Shown here piece by piece: positions 21,200 through 34,187 of a stretch of DNA of 60,000 nt. The notes under the pieces are model-generated. The model saw only the letters and a program-made list of their open reading frames with translations. It was not told the DNA's origin and made no database searches. A program made the position numbers and the translations under genes. The DNA is from Lineus longissimus (lineage: Eukaryota > Nemertea > Pilidiophora > Heteronemertea > Lineidae), in NCBI RefSeq assembly GCF_910592395.1, contig NC_088326.1, forward strand, positions 6,579,001 to 6,639,000, in the 5' to 3' direction. Each line of letters starts with the position of its first letter. The first letter of the stretch is position 1.

Positions 21200-23926
21200 G
21201 CTACCGGTCGTAGTTTGGTCAATTTTGCTCTATCTGTTATGCACCTATAATTTTTTGGTGGAATGCTTTTTGCACTTTTCTTTCTGGCGTCAACCATCTA
21301 CATTCTCTTTGAGGACTTGTTCACTGAAGAGGACAAGTTCCATCAACGCTGAGATACGATTAAGAAATTTGGCAGAAAGGAGTTAATCAACAGCTAGCAT
21401 GCATCATAGTCATCAAAAAGATGTTACTCATCTCTCCGATAATTTCCGTTGTTAACTCTTCCGCTGTACCGTTGATTCGTAGAGAGGTACGCAGCTAAAA
21501 AAGGATGACAATGTGATTTATTCTTCTCATATCTAGCCGCTTGACTTGAAAAAAGAGAATGAATGATTATAAATAAATCCTATACACGCAGTGAAAATGT
21601 TTAGCCCGCTCAAAGGTCGTCAGCTGGGAGGTCGCGGGTCGAGGAGTACTGAAGGGTCGCAGCAAGCTGCACAACTTTTGATTATTTTATTAGCTTTGGC
21701 TCGGAACTCTCAGAAAGCTGCCAAACAAACATGATAACGTGGCTGGCAAGGTATTTACCTCCTCTACAAGACTATGCCATTTGATTGCTGAAAGAAATAC
21801 ACCACCATAAAGAAATTCCCTGTACTGAAGGGCTTAATTCATTGAACACATCGTTATGCACTTCCGAAAGAACATCACAATTTAAACTTCAGATCTCGAC
21901 TTTCAAACATCGGGATCCCGACTATCACTTCATTAACTAAAACGAGGTGTGATGACAATCCCATACCGTTAAGTGGCTGCTGCATTATGATTGCGATAAG
22001 AGTATAGGACGTTGTGCAAGGCGATTTACTCTTTGATCAGATATATGTGACCTTTTGGACAAGGCATCTTACACTGTGGTCAGATGAAAGGTCTTTGGCA
22101 AGCCCCTTAACAATCTCAGATGTGAAACCTCGAACAAGAGAAGGGCTAGAACAAGACTCCACATCAGGCCGGCAATCTCTTAAAAGGAAGAGTGCCCTGC
22201 AGTGTTTCTCTATGATGGCTAGAAATCTCGGGCTTAGTAGTCAAGTTGTCCCTTGTTGGAACCCCACAGTTGGCGCGAGATTGGAGGGCGGTCTCTTTGT
22301 CTAACTTGCCTTATTCTACCGGTGTATAGATGGGTAAACTACTGGTTTATAAAGCCTAGATTGCATCGCTGATTGAGCAGATCATCGTTCTGATATCTAC
22401 CGAAACGTTTCACGATAGGTCGGGGTTAAAGTCTGGTCGGATGATGACCTCTACCGCATAGTTGATAGAATGTAAACAAACAACTTTAACTCATAATTAG
22501 AAAAAAAGAGTTTGATCAGGAAAGAGACCATTGCTGTCCCTCGCTTTTTTACTCTGTCCTAATCTACACAATGTTACAAGTTTCTACATTATGTCATGAA
22601 GCAGTGCATTGGATTTGTCAATGAAATAAGCAAACACTTGAAAGCAGAATATTTTACACAATATTGTTAGTTAATGAATTGATTTACTTAGATACACGTG
22701 GGCTCAAGCAAGATACAAATTAACAAATGTAACCTCTAGTTATCAAGTACGTTGGTTAAAATAAATAGGTGATATTACGGTTGGTAATACAAATAATTTT
22801 TGCCTTATACTGGCAAGAGAAAATGCCCTTCATTTTTATCGCCAAATAAACACGATTCCCATGTATTGACATAGTAGGGAATAGAGCGTCAGTTGTTGTC
22901 TTCACCCGACTAATATGTACAGACAAGCGACTCGTTTGGTTTTAATTCAGCGCATATATATAATCCTGGTGCAAGCTTAAATAATTTCGATATAAATCAT
23001 TCGGATATTGGTGATTTGCGTTACCTATTGTTGCCTATAGACTCCCTTTAATATATCCGGAGAGGTAATTATTGATTGATTGGTCTGGCCAGTTGGTGTA
23101 AAGCCGTTTCAATTTGAGTAAAATGCTGTGCACACATGTACATCACTTGTTTATTGAATATTCGGCAACGTTTTGCCACCACTCGATCAAGATACCAGTC
23201 TCCTGGCGGAGTTTCTGTAGAAAATGTCGCGATAAGCGATAACAAAGACTGGTGATTTGCGGGTAAAACCGGTTACACTTGGGTCAATGTTGATCGGAGG
23301 TCGCAGCGAACATCGAGTCTTGATGCGAATTTTGTCGCATGTGAACGTCATCGTAGGTTGTAGCGACAAAACTCGCTCGTTCGTGGAGCACTTAGGTATG
23401 TAAGATTCAACATTTCCAAGGCTATGTTGGTAGTCATTACGGTAAGGTTACGGGAGACCCATTCAATATATAACAGTCGATATAATAGCCAATGAAGGAC
23501 TTTACATCGGTAACTATACAAGTAGTGTTTTGCAATCATGAGCTAAATTACCTACTTGTCATTGCGTGTTTAACAATATTGCTGGTAAAGAGATCACAGT
23601 ACCTTTTGGCCACGTGTTAAGTACATGATTATTGTGTTGGATTAGCAGTTTGCTTGAATAATAACACTCGATACGTCGGTAATCGAATCAAACATGTCAA
23701 ACGCTTAAAGTGGGACACATGGCTCATGTAGAATGACACCATGAGTGATGCATAATGTGGCACGACGGAGGAGCACAGACTGAGGTTCATGCTAACAGTC
23801 AGCTGAAGGATACAAGATGAATATTATAATATTAGCACCTGATCAATTGCTGCTGTAATTGGTTTATTACGATTGCCGCTGTCGGAGGGCAACACTTCAA
23901 AGCGCTTTTCCGTAATCGTAGCCTAA
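21200..23926. other. Non-coding spacer
   Basis: No conserved protein, RNA gene or clear repeat boundary is visible in 2.7 kb. The longest open frame (22014-22304) has no recognisable domain and is at chance length for this composition. Confidence 0.5.
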
Positions 23927-24677
23927 AGCAGGGTGTACACTAGTAAAATATTAGCAACATTTTACCAACATTTTACCAACATGTTTACAACAATTTAGCA
24001 AAAAGCCCTTCAAGGCCCTGTGTACACTAGCAAGAGAATACCAACAAATTAGCAACATTTTTACAATATGTTGGTAAATTGTTGCAAACTTTTTAGTGGG
24101 AACAAAGGGAAATAGGTATTTTGGAGGGGAAAATGGATGATTCCAAGGAGAGAAGATGTGTTTTGAGTGCTTCTGCAGCAATTTTAGCTGTCATTGTTGA
24201 GAGGCGGAAAAGGCGGCGAAATAAACCAAAGAGAATATGGACCAGGCCCTGGATCAAAATGAGGGTGGATCATGGGGCATATTACTGCCTGTTAAAGGAG
24301 TTGCGGCTGACTGACAAGCCATCATACAAAAACTTCCTGCGAATGGATGAAACTTCTTGAAAAGGTTTCACCACCCATTACGAAGCAAGACACTCACTTG
24401 AGAGTTGCTATACCAGCTGCTTGTTCAAGTCACATGACCACAGGTAGATCACATGATGCAAATCCTATTTCTGATTGGCTGAAGAATTTGCAACATTTTT
24501 ACAATATGCAACAAAGAATTGCATTGCATTTAATTTGCAACAATTTTACAACAATTTTACAACATGTTGTAAGACGCGTTTTGCTCTGTACACACTACGC
24601 AACATTTTTGCAACATTTGTTGCAACTGGAAATGTTGTAAAAATGTTGCTAATATTTTACTAGTGTACACAGGCCTT
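23927..24677. mobile_element. Harbinger deletion derivative (MADF-type family)
   Basis: Inverted ends GTGTACACTAGTAAAATATT followed by AGCAACATTTT occur at about 23931 and in complement ending about 24670. Subterminal regions are full of CAACATTTT words. The interior keeps the transposase N-terminus (24121 to about 24430), then jumps directly to the promoter side of the partner gene (TAGATCACATGATG and TTTCTGATTGGCTGAAG), which is also seen in the 47.7-49.4 kb cluster. The catalytic domain and the MADF gene are deleted. Confidence 0.82.
24121..24430 (+). pseudogene. N-terminal fragment of a Harbinger transposase
   Basis: The fragment reads RRKRRRNKPKRIWTRPWI, AYYCLLKELRLTD and FLRMDET; after a frame change near 24350 it continues LLEKVSPPITKQDTHLRVAI. 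This matches the order and spacing of the element B transposase N-terminus (FLRLSAVDF ... GPRIHKQDTCMRPAI). No DDE domain follows, so it cannot transpose itself. Confidence 0.85.
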
Positions 24678-24820
24678 TATGGTATGTAATGTTTGCATGT
24701 TTGGTCGCTCTATCTACAGAATTATTTTCCCTCACACACTGGATACACAAAAGAATTCTATTGTGCAAGGGAAAATAATTCTGGGCCACCCTGTAGTGTA
24801 CAGAAGGTTTAATCTATGTG

Positions 24821-24826
24821 TTTATT
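24821..24826 (-). terminator. Poly(A) signal of the JmjC-like host gene
   Basis: AATAAA on the minus strand lies 80 bases past the stop codon at 24906, in the right place for the 3' end of the host gene. It is inferred from position only. Confidence 0.5.
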
Positions 24827-24905
24827 TTAACATCACAAGAATCCCACCAAATGCCTAACTGAAAAGGTATCTTTCTGCTGCCGTCCATCCTACTCTAGTC
24901 TTACA

Positions 24906-25091
24906 TCATAGTTCATCACGAGGAGAAAGCAATGGTGACTTGTCCGTCACCTCATGAGCCCTGTTCAAGACCTTGGCCACCTTTTCCAATGTGTCCTTGG
25001 GCATTTTCGCCAGCTCGTCTCTGGTAAGATGGCCGACCTTTTTCGTATCGATCAGCTTCCAGACCTCCGCAGGCAGCTCTATTTCTTTCAC
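24906..25091 (-). CDS. Host gene, last exon: EF-hand-like C-terminus
   Basis: The acceptor TATTTTTCAG precedes 25091; the exon opens in phase 0 with VKEIELPAEVWKLID, then TKKVGHLTRDELAKM, and ends DKSPLLSPRDEL at the stop (24906). The segment LIDTKKVGHLTRDEL resembles one EF-hand-like helix-loop-helix, though its calcium ligands are not all ideal. Phase 0 fits the phase 0 donor of the exon at 46156-45987, 20.9 kb upstream, and the protein reads on naturally across that join (WTFMAGKR then VKEIELP). The composition is clearly coding, unlike the surrounding AT-rich DNA. I infer it is the C-terminal exon of the JmjC-like gene. Confidence 0.72.
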   Translation of the reverse strand: MKEIELPAEVWKLIDTKKVGHLTRDELAKMPKDTLEKVAKVLNRAHEVTDKSPLLSPRDEL

Positions 25092-25109
25092 CTGAAAAAT
25101 AACTAGAAA

Positions 25110-28100
25110 CGTAGTACGCTTGCTCAATTCTCATCTGACGATGTGGACAAATAAAAGTACGTCACAAATGTCCATTGATGCCAGTCAATGAAATGCTATT
25201 CATGAATAGCTGGTGCAAAGGAGAGTTGCCCAAACATGTTAATGCGTAAAATGGAGGAGACTGAAATTATTCCTTGCAGTGTTATTTTCAGGGGTCATAA
25301 TTGTACTCGTTTGACGCTTTGATCGAATTTTTAAAAACAATTTGATGCAAGGAAATCGACAATAGGAAGATACTAATGTCAGGAATATCAGCCTTCTGTC
25401 TCAAAATGTGACTCAATAATTCCACATGAAAAGTGCAAAACCAAAACGCACTGATGTATATTGGTATATAAGGATAGCAAGACAGCTTACAGAATTTACA
25501 GAATTTACAGAATACGCTCTTGAAATACATGTTTAAATAAAAGCTTTTGAGGTTTTGAAAAACATTTAGTACTTAATATGTGATCCGAGGTTTTTCGGGG
25601 AAATAAAAAACCCTTGGTCGAGCTATAGTCAGGGTTTTTTTTCCCAGAGCAAGCGCATTCCAAGCTACCCATTGGAGTGTAACATAATGAATCAGAATTG
25701 CCTATACTCTGTTCGCCGATTTTAGGCAGCGTCAGTGCTCGAGGAACTTTTATTAATGCCTGACCGCCAGCCGCAACCCTGAAATGTGACAGCAGCGCCG
25801 TCGGTGAACTATTCGGTCAATTGTAGGCCTTATTTTTCAGTGGTCTGCTGATTTACGCATAATATTTGGAAACGCACTCGTGGGCTGGTGTCGTAAATAG
25901 TAAACAAACCGACGTGAATGATAAAGTTTCAAAATGTCAAGCAGTTTTTCTCCACTTTTATAAAGCATTTTTCAAATTTAGAAAATGGAAATGTGCTGTT
26001 AACCAACTGGAGCTTGTCCGTATAACCACGGATTTTGAGTTTTTCAAGGAGATTTCCGCGAAATTACCGAAATAGAGTAATTATGTGGAGTAAAAGCTAT
26101 ACTTTGTTAATTATATGCATAATTATAATTTTTTAAATGATCGGCAGTTACACTGACATGTGCTAGGAATGGTTACGTCCTTTCCAACAGAGTATGCTTC
26201 CATGCGACATAGCATGTTGACATACAATTGATCAAGGTGATTTTTTTACCTTCCCCAAAAAGTCATTTTTCTAGGTAATCCAGAAATACGATCCAGTTAC
26301 TTAGGGTGAAAGTTCACTAAGATGCTTCATACGTAACGTACCGTACCATTATTTGTTTTGGAATAATTGTTATCAATGAATTATCACGAGTTGAAGTTTG
26401 GCAGTTGTGCGCCACGCGTGGGTATAGCTCGACTTTAAACATGTTAAAGGTTTTTGATATTTTGAAAAACTGTTTGGGCTTTCATTTCGCTGAATAAACT
26501 CAAAGGGGCGCATCCCTGTGTTGAAACCTCAAAAACCTTTATCAACTATGAGTGTATGACTGATCGTTATCGTCACAAACGTGACATCATATGATGTGTC
26601 GCAACGGATGTCTAGAGGTTTAATGACCCGATATTTGACCCACTTCAACAAGCGAGAATAGCTTGATTTGATTGTCAACGTAAACATACCCCTTTGAGTG
26701 CCGTCAGATAAAATGTTTCAAAGTAAACATAGGGCAGCTGGTCGTTCTTGCGAAGCAGAGAGAAGAAATGGTGCCGAAGACTTTCCGAGTTCAACTTCAC
26801 GTTACTTAGTTGCTGAAATGGTAAGAAGGAAGACAGTTCAGTGAGTATCTTGTATGCTTAAGACTTCAGAGCTCGATTACTACTCAAGGCTTTCTCACGA
26901 GTTCGATTATTGAAATTTACCTTTAATTATAAAACCGAAAATAAAGATAATGTGATGAGGCGGGAAATTTAGCTGGCGAGTGGACCTTTGAGCCTTGCAC
27001 TTGGAACCTCGGAACTCGGATTTTGGTTTGTCCCAAGCCAATGATGCCAATGATGATGAAGCATCATTCTATTGGAATTGTTGTCCATTCGCAACATTGG
27101 AAAGTCTGACTTCTGCGACCTTCGAATGAACTCTTATAAGTGTTTCACCCATCGGTAATAAACTTGGTGGTTTTGGAAAAAAATTGTTTTTTCGTAATCA
27201 CTGGACAAATGGCCGAGAAACTTATATTTTAGGGTAAAAAAACTAGATTTTTTTGCAAATAAACCTGGTTTTATTGTAAAAATAAAGTTTTTTAAAAAAT
27301 AATTTTAAACTTCACAAACGGTGTGCATGAACCTACTCTATCAAGAAACTCGTATTTTCTACCTCGTTCTCTACGTCTACGAACTCATGATCTTTGTGGG
27401 ACAAGGATGTACAACCTCGGCCCCACGGGTTGTGCATGCGCAAGTGCATGACACTCAAGTCTAAATCATACATGCACTGGGGACGAGTATATAGCTAACG
27501 TCACCCCCTGCAAAATCAGTTGTCGGTGGGGTCGTGGTTTAAAAAAGTAGGTTTTTCTAATAAACCAGGATTTTTTAAAAAAAACCTTAGTTTATTATAC
27601 ATAAACTTGTTTTTGAAGATAAACTTGGTTGCTTGCTTGATAAACCAAGTTTTATTGAATGAATTGACATCTCGGTGCGAAAGCTTACATTTTAGGTGAT
27701 AAAATACAGGTTTTGTGTTGAAAAACCAGTATTTCTATCATAGAATATAGGTTTATGGAAAAACAACTTTTTTATGAAGAAAGAATATTGTTTTTTTACA
27801 GATAAACTGATATTTTTTCCAACAACCTGGTTTATTAGGAGAAAATATAGGTTGCTTTAAAAAAATATTTCTTTCAAATAAACTTAGTTTATCAGCTACA
27901 AAACCAAGTTTTATTGAAGACATATAGGTTGCTTGAATAACTGGACACTCCGCTTGCCATATCCGCTTGCCATAAACGTATGTCGCTTGAAATAAAGCAG
28001 TTGCGATCAAATAGTTAAAATGGACTATTCTAACTCATTTCTCAAAGTTTCGCCTCAAAACGTGCATGAAATGTCGTGTAATAATGAAATGAGCGGAGCC

Positions 28101-28738
28101 TGCACACTCAGCGATAATGGTGACCAATTCAAGCAGGGACGAAGCGATGTCAGAATAGAGTTCCGTCGTGTGTAAAGAGGATGTAATAAATCATGAAAAC
28201 TTCAAAAACATGTATTGTATACAACACCCATTCCGATCCGACTGATCGATCCCATCCTTCGAAAAACCTCCAATTGTAAGATCTGGGATGGAGGAAGGGG
28301 TCTGATGAGGAATTTCTCACATTTTTCTGAAAAAACTTCATGATCTCTACGTTGCTGCATGCATAGTTCAACTCTTTCTTGGTAACACAACCGAGTGGAA
28401 CGCTGTAGCCTTGCAATATCAATCGAGTACTTATGGTTTTATTAGGAGCCACCATGTATACTAGTATATACACACACACTAAAAAATAAGTATAAAAGCC
28501 ATTATTGCGATGTGCTTTGATCTTTCAACAAAAATTTGTTCTGAGGTTTTGCATCGGTCTGCGGTGTCTTCTACTCCTACGAACACGTTACCCAATAGAA
28601 ATGTTCAGTCTCTACTGGACTTAGAGCGATGACTACGAAAATTCTGGTCAGTTGCTTGTCGAAATGTCAAATCATTCTGCCTAACAGGCTCGCACTGCAT
28701 GAATGAACACAAAGTCATATTTGGCGCAAAAACACAAC
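25110..28738. other. Intronic DNA, AT-rich, no gene seen
   Basis: This is part of the proposed 20.9-kb host intron. No coding exon is recognised. From about 27170 to 27930 there is a degenerate series of AAACCTGGTTTTATT / AATAAACTTGGTTT words in both senses, listed separately. Confidence 0.5.
27170..27930. repeat. Degenerate AAACCAGGTTTAT-type repeat tract
   Basis: Words such as AAATAAACCTGGTTTTATTG, GATAAACCAAGTTTTATTG, AATAAACCAGGATTTTT and AAACTTAGTTTATC recur at irregular 20-60 bp spacing over about 750 bp, interrupted by unique sequence at 27310-27530. This looks like a decayed AT-rich satellite-like tract. Confidence 0.5.
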
Positions 28739-29710
28739 AAACAAGCAGTCTTTAAAAAAGACCGAAGGGGTGGTTCGAATTGTGGGCAGGGCAGGGACTG
28801 AGGTTTTTGCGCATATGATGGGGGCAATCTGAAATGCGATGTGGTATCATCAGAGGAACCTGTCATAGATGTTTTCATTGTAAATCTATATAGGTAGCAG
28901 CGTTCAGGAGAAATTACCGACACAAATACTGTATGCATTGAATTAGCTGGCCACCACCAGGAGATCAAAATAGGCCTATATTCATCATTATAAATATTCT
29001 AGGATGACTGGGGAATAGACGCATGATCAGTCCCATAGGAATTTGTCCGCATTCAGTGGGCATATGAAGCTTAGGAATGCAATTGCGAATTGATCTATGA
29101 TGGCTTATTGCTAGAACATGTATAATGATAAATATAGCCCTATTTTGATATCCTGGTGGTGGCCAGCTAAATGCATACAGTGCTGTATTTACCGTAATTC
29201 AACTGTGTGGCGCACCAAATCAGGTGATTCGAAATTCCCGCCACGCTTACTCGCGAACTCAACTGGCCATCGATAGGCGGCAGCACCAACAATTTAGACG
29301 GCGCGGATTTTTTGGCGACTAAAATATGTTGAATATCTGCAAAAATCTAGTAGCTAATCCACCAAATCAGGGTGAAAGGCGAATATCACTGTTAATGCGA
29401 TGCTGCTGTGAAAAAGTGTAGCATTTAATGGCGCCAGCAAGCTAAAATGTGTATCGGCGATGTATGGAACAAAATGGGTATTAAATACATGTAAATCATT
29501 TATTCAGCAGGTTATAGCGGCTATTAGTAAATTCAAGTGGGCGAATCAAGCTGAGATTAATCTGAGGGATCTTGGCAGAATAGCATTGTCTATTTGGACG
29601 TTACAAACATGAGAACTAATTTGTTCACGCAGATGCATACATAGGACTATAGAGGAGTAAAAATGAATAACCAAGCACAGATGGTGGTTCGCAATCGAAC
29701 CACCAAAAAA
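28739..29710 (-). repeat. 970-bp repeat, uninterrupted copy
   Basis: It is the reverse complement of 47267-49981 without the 1.68-kb insertion found there. Matches include the terminal hairpin GGTGGTTCGATTGCGAACCACC-type sequence (near 29683-29704), the GCGCGGATTTTTTGGCGAC segment, and an internal fold-back with CCACCAGGAGATCAAAAT arms. It is non-coding and lies in the proposed 20.9-kb host intron. It serves as the pre-insertion reference for the other copy. Confidence 0.88.
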
Positions 29711-30504
29711 CCGCACTGCCATATAAATATAACCCAACGCGCGTGACGTAAAATGACCTCATTATCGTTCATCCCATGAGCGAGTGGAATGTACGTAGGT
29801 CAATCTGATCGAATAAACATTGTAAAAAATAAAAAAATAAATTTTCGCATCAATTAGAAATGCGATGGCATTATCTTAGAATAAAGGTAGACATTTTATA
29901 TTCCATTATAGAAATTGCTGTTAAAACAATATATATAACTCAATGCAAACATTAATAAAATGTTGGACGATTTCGAGCTTCCGTCCAGATTGCACCTGTG
30001 TTGCGGGATTTTGGATCGTGAAAACACACTGTTCTTCAAAACAAATTAAAAAATCCTAATCACGGGTTTGTCAAAATATCCAGCATGATGAAAACGTTAG
30101 AGATTTTAGTGGTTTTCCTGCAAGTTCATACTCTCCACGAGTAACACGCTACTTGCATACGTAGCTGACGACCTCGTGCTCTGCGCCACTTAATGCAAGC
30201 TGGCTTCAACGACTGTACCATATAAGGGTGACGTATCAATTAGCTCGGTGTCCTATAATATCTCATATACTCTGACAACAATATCAGAAATGACACGTTG
30301 TCGAGAAACTTAACGTCCGATCTTGGGCGCACTCGGGCAGCCATCCCGGCACCAGCTGTTTTCAAAATTTACGCCTCTCGATAAAGAGGTGGAAGTTAAA
30401 AAATCCTGATCTCAGGATGTCGGGCAGCCGAAATGTTTCCCGCGCCGGTCCGTGTGCATGCTAGAAATAACAAATCATGTTTATTTCTATATCTAAGAGT
30501 TGAA

Positions 30505-30625
30505 ACAAATGGGAAAAAACCTGGAACCATTTCAAAAAAATGGTTTCCTGAGTGGGGATAATCTGCCGGACATCGATCGCAAGTTACTGTCCAACCAGTT
30601 ACTGTTGCTAAACTATTCAGGAACT
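30505..30625 (+). repeat. Dispersed repeat, second copy at 45640-45772
   Basis: The words AAAAAATGGTTTCC, GTGGGGATA, ATAATCTGCC, CATCGATCGCAAGTTACT and CCAGTTACTGTTGCT occur in the same order in both places, with small insertions in the second copy. It is non-coding. Confidence 0.7.
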
Positions 30626-31258
30626 AAACCATGACCTTTAGTTATCATGCAGTTATAATGCACAAAGATAAGCTGAAACTTGAAATTCATAGTATTTGTA
30701 TCAGTCAACAGCCTACACAACACTATAGCTTACTGTTTGAATTTAATTCTCCTCGCATTGGGACAATGGAGTCTTCGCTAAATTTTCAATTTTTTAACGA
30801 AATGAGTGTGTATTAGTCACCGCTGGAAGAGTTTATCTCCTTGTCCATGGACGAAGTAAAATGTCAGTTTCCTACATGTATAGTTATCTCCAACCTTAAT
30901 GCTATTTTTTCTTCTCCTCAAAACTATGATTTCGAAGATAAATTTAGTTTGCTGTGGGTTTGGCTCCACGAAGACTGATCTCAACAGAATCGTATTGAAG
31001 AGGTTCGGCGATACTGCATGATTATAATTTTCCTTGTGTAATGTAACGGCGCTATTAGTAACTGACCACACTGATTGGTAGCAATAGAGAGTATTTTCAG
31101 TACCTCCTCATGTAAACTTATCCCGTTAACAACTGACGTGTTCATTCTACGGTTGCTGTCAATTGTTATTCGTACTAAAATCATTGCATTGGGGCGGCCG
31201 AAGTGTCGTACGTGCACTTGAATGAGCAACCCTGTATTTGCATGATCCCAGCATGGGA

Positions 31259-31912
31259 TTAATGAAAACAACATTTTATGTTTTTCGTGTGACAGTCTAT
31301 AAACATGACAAAGAGACCAATGCACTCCTCGCCGAAACTCATCGGTATGACAGAAGATTTCAATTTCGGTGGACATTGCTGGTAAACGTAGATATCTTGC
31401 ATGTACCACGAAACAAAATAGCGAAATGGATTACTCTGTGTTGTGTGTGATGTGACCAGCGTGACTTTTTTGAACGACAATTTCTGGTTTATTCTCTGCT
31501 TCACGATTTCAAATAATAATACATCTAAAGCATATGACTTTCTTCTTCTTTGCGAGCAGCGCGCCTTTTTATTTGTCGAGGTCGATGACCAGAGAAGAAT
31601 ATTCTTTTCATCAAGGTATAGAGCTGGTCTAGTTGGCTCACCACCATCACCAGTAATCTGATAATCAACTGTGATGTCAGATATCTTATTGCCTTTTAAA
31701 GTGTAAAGTGCCATTGTCACTACCAAGGATGCACTGCTCCTTTTTTTTAACATCAAAATAAGTCTGTCCTGGTAACACAGAATTAGGCTTACACGCTCTT
31801 GAAGGCGAAATGATATCTTCTGATATGAATTTCTGTAGCTGCTTCTAGGGTAGTAAGATTTTACAAATGTTGGCAAGTTTTCCCTAGATTCCACACTGAC
31901 CAACAAAAACAC
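31259..31912 (-). other. Unidentified open reading frame (217 residues)
   Basis: The minus-strand frame is open for 654 bases. It contains ISDITVDYQITGDGG and a basic patch (SQRRRKSYALDVLLF). I do not recognise a family, see no signal peptide or membrane segment, and see no supporting splice sites. Codon use is not obviously biased. It could be a decayed exon or chance. Confidence 0.2.
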
Positions 31913-33215
31913 TTCATGGTTTGAACAATATTCGATACGAAAATATCCCTTTGCACGAGTTAGACTAATCGATGTTTCTTGTGAATATAGCTCGTGCCGT
32001 GTGTTTAACTTTTTATAATAATAATAATGACTTTATTCACTTAAACTATTCATGCAGTGTGTCGTAATTGCAATACATACTGATGTTCATGTTCATGTTC
32101 GAGAAAGCAGATTGAACTAATCAGTGTGTGTTGCTGCACAGATAAGTTCTGCCTCTCGTCCATTGACAAGATTTGAGGTTTGACTTTCGCTTGAGCAATT
32201 TAAAACGCAGGATGTTTTATACATATTTCGATGTGCTGCATAGAAGGGTTTAATAAAGCCTTGCCGTAAATACATCGTATTTGGGACATTGGAGGCAAAA
32301 GTGGAATTCGTCTTCGACAACACCATTACAAAACTTTTAAAAAGATTTTCTCTAGGTATGCCTGTGTGTCTCCAAGTCTCAATCAAGAGAATTATAAAAA
32401 CATATACCGAAACTGAACGTTCGGATGGTTTTCATTTGCACATTAACCAAAATGGACAACAGTGATTAAGAGTTCAGCAGTCAGGGGGAAGGTTTTCACA
32501 GCACGTGCCAATTGGCCAGTTTACATTTCTTCACATTTCTTCAGGATGCAATGCGCGCCATCCTTCGATGAAAATACAACAACATGAAAATGATAACTTC
32601 AAATGCAAAGCACTGCGATCCAACCGCATCCACTTCAAAGAGAGTAATGCAAATGGCACACTTAGATGTGGACTCAGACTGGCATACGTCTATGTCAGGG
32701 TTGAAAGTATGAAGGAAAGATGTGACTTTCAAATTACGAATTTTGTCGACTCGAATATGGACAAATTGCCAGTACGGCACTCTCACATAGCTTTGTATAC
32801 AGGCTTAGCCTCGATTTCGGGCATGCGCAATGGCTTATTCGTCGCTTGTCATTATCCGTTCCCGAGTGACACCACGCATCTCCCATTTCACTTAACGATA
32901 AAGAATTGGGAAGATGTGCGGAATACGCGGCACTTTCTCAGATTTAGATACAAAATACCCGTAAGAAATCACATGCACCAACACACGATTCCCTTCCCAG
33001 CACTCCCCAACACTTCATCTCAAAACAGAAAAAGAAGAAAAACAGGGATTTCGATAACTCCTTACTTTATTTCCAAATTCCTTCAGATGCACATTAACAA
33101 GCAACATAATGTTACACATGTAAACAGAGGAATACATTAAAAAAAAAACCGCAAAAAACCATGGCAGAGGATTTAGAACATAACAACTACAGAAATGCGT
33201 TTGACAAATTATCAT

Positions 33216-33600
33216 TCATAGTATCATTATATATCCGCTCATACTTGTTAGACTTGCTAACGGACCCAGCCAACCTTGCCGCCACCACCCTTTAACATCA
33301 TGCAATCTGGTATAATGGTGAGCAGATTGTTCAGATGCCCAACCTACATGATTCATCATCATCCAATTCGCATTATCAACCGGACCGGACATAACCAATA
33401 GTATTGAGCATCCAGGTCTTAGGCTGGAAGGTGTCTCCCCTTATAAATTACGAGTACAACTAAATACTCACGGAAACGAGCGTGTATCACGTCATAAGAA
33501 AGCTTTGCCGGATTCGCCAACCTTGAACAGGAAACCAGGGGAAAGGCTAACACCCCAATCCGCGCACCACTGGAAATATGAATCCAAAGCGGGACCTGGA
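33216..33600 (-). pseudogene. Tyrosine recombinase, C-terminal half (left of DIRS insert)
   Basis: From about 33600 down, one frame gives ALDSYFQWCADWGVSL followed by SPGFLF, the segment that precedes the HxxR motif in YR retroelement recombinases. After a decayed stretch, 33398-33216 gives MNHVGWASEQSAHHYTRLHD, which holds the His-x-x-Trp and nucleophile-Tyr region. The first half with the catalytic Arg lies on the other side of the DIRS insertion (38282-37938). Confidence 0.78.
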
Positions 33601-34187
33601 CAGATAATAGAGAGTTTTCGCACCTGTACGTTTAGTCGACCGACTACGTTTAGGTAATTATATTTTGCGGTCTATTGACGTGTACATATACGGTTTAGAG
33701 AGAGAACGTTATCTGTAGTTAGTCAGCTAAACGTGAGTGAAAAACGGTTTGACAAAACAGCATGCTTTTCCGAAACCAGGTCTTCCCACATTGATGGTTT
33801 TCTATTAAAATCATTTATGAACAATTATCTTTGCAATGTTTGTGAAACATTTTGTTTCTGGTATTTGTGTCCATGTTTATTTCACTTTTGAATTCTTGTT
33901 TATGCTCGTATATAAAGGCATTTTCCATTGATCACAAGGTAGTCAGAAGGGGCCTTTTGCAATCTAATAAGAAAACTGTAGTTACGAAATATATGCCTAA
34001 ACGGCCTATCATATGCGCAGTGATGCCGGTTTGCATCACTGCGCACTTCTTCAGTTCCTGTGTTTGGTGCGTCTCCGCCAACACGAGCTACGACGCTGCA
34101 GGGCGTAAAGATAATATTTCGGCAGTTTTACGGCCAACTACATCGAAATTAGTTCTTCAACAGATAGATATATGAACATAGACGGTA

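Larger units (their letters stand above)
29711..33215. other. Intronic/intergenic DNA, no gene assigned
   Basis: The longest open frame is 31912-31259 (minus, 217 residues), listed separately as unidentified. A 120-bp repeat at 30505-30625 recurs at 45640-45772. A short ATA microsatellite lies near 32017-32028. I see no further exon of the host gene. Confidence 0.45.

Noticed and set aside
22014-22304. 96-residue plus-strand frame
   Set aside because: Chance length, no domain, no splice sites or conserved context.
30981-31409. 142-residue minus-strand open frame
   Set aside because: It overlaps another frame on the same strand, has no motif, and has no splice support.
32505-33140. 211-residue plus-strand open frame
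   Set aside because: No recognisable domain or composition signal. It sits opposite and next to the decayed end of a YR retroelement and is plausible by chance.
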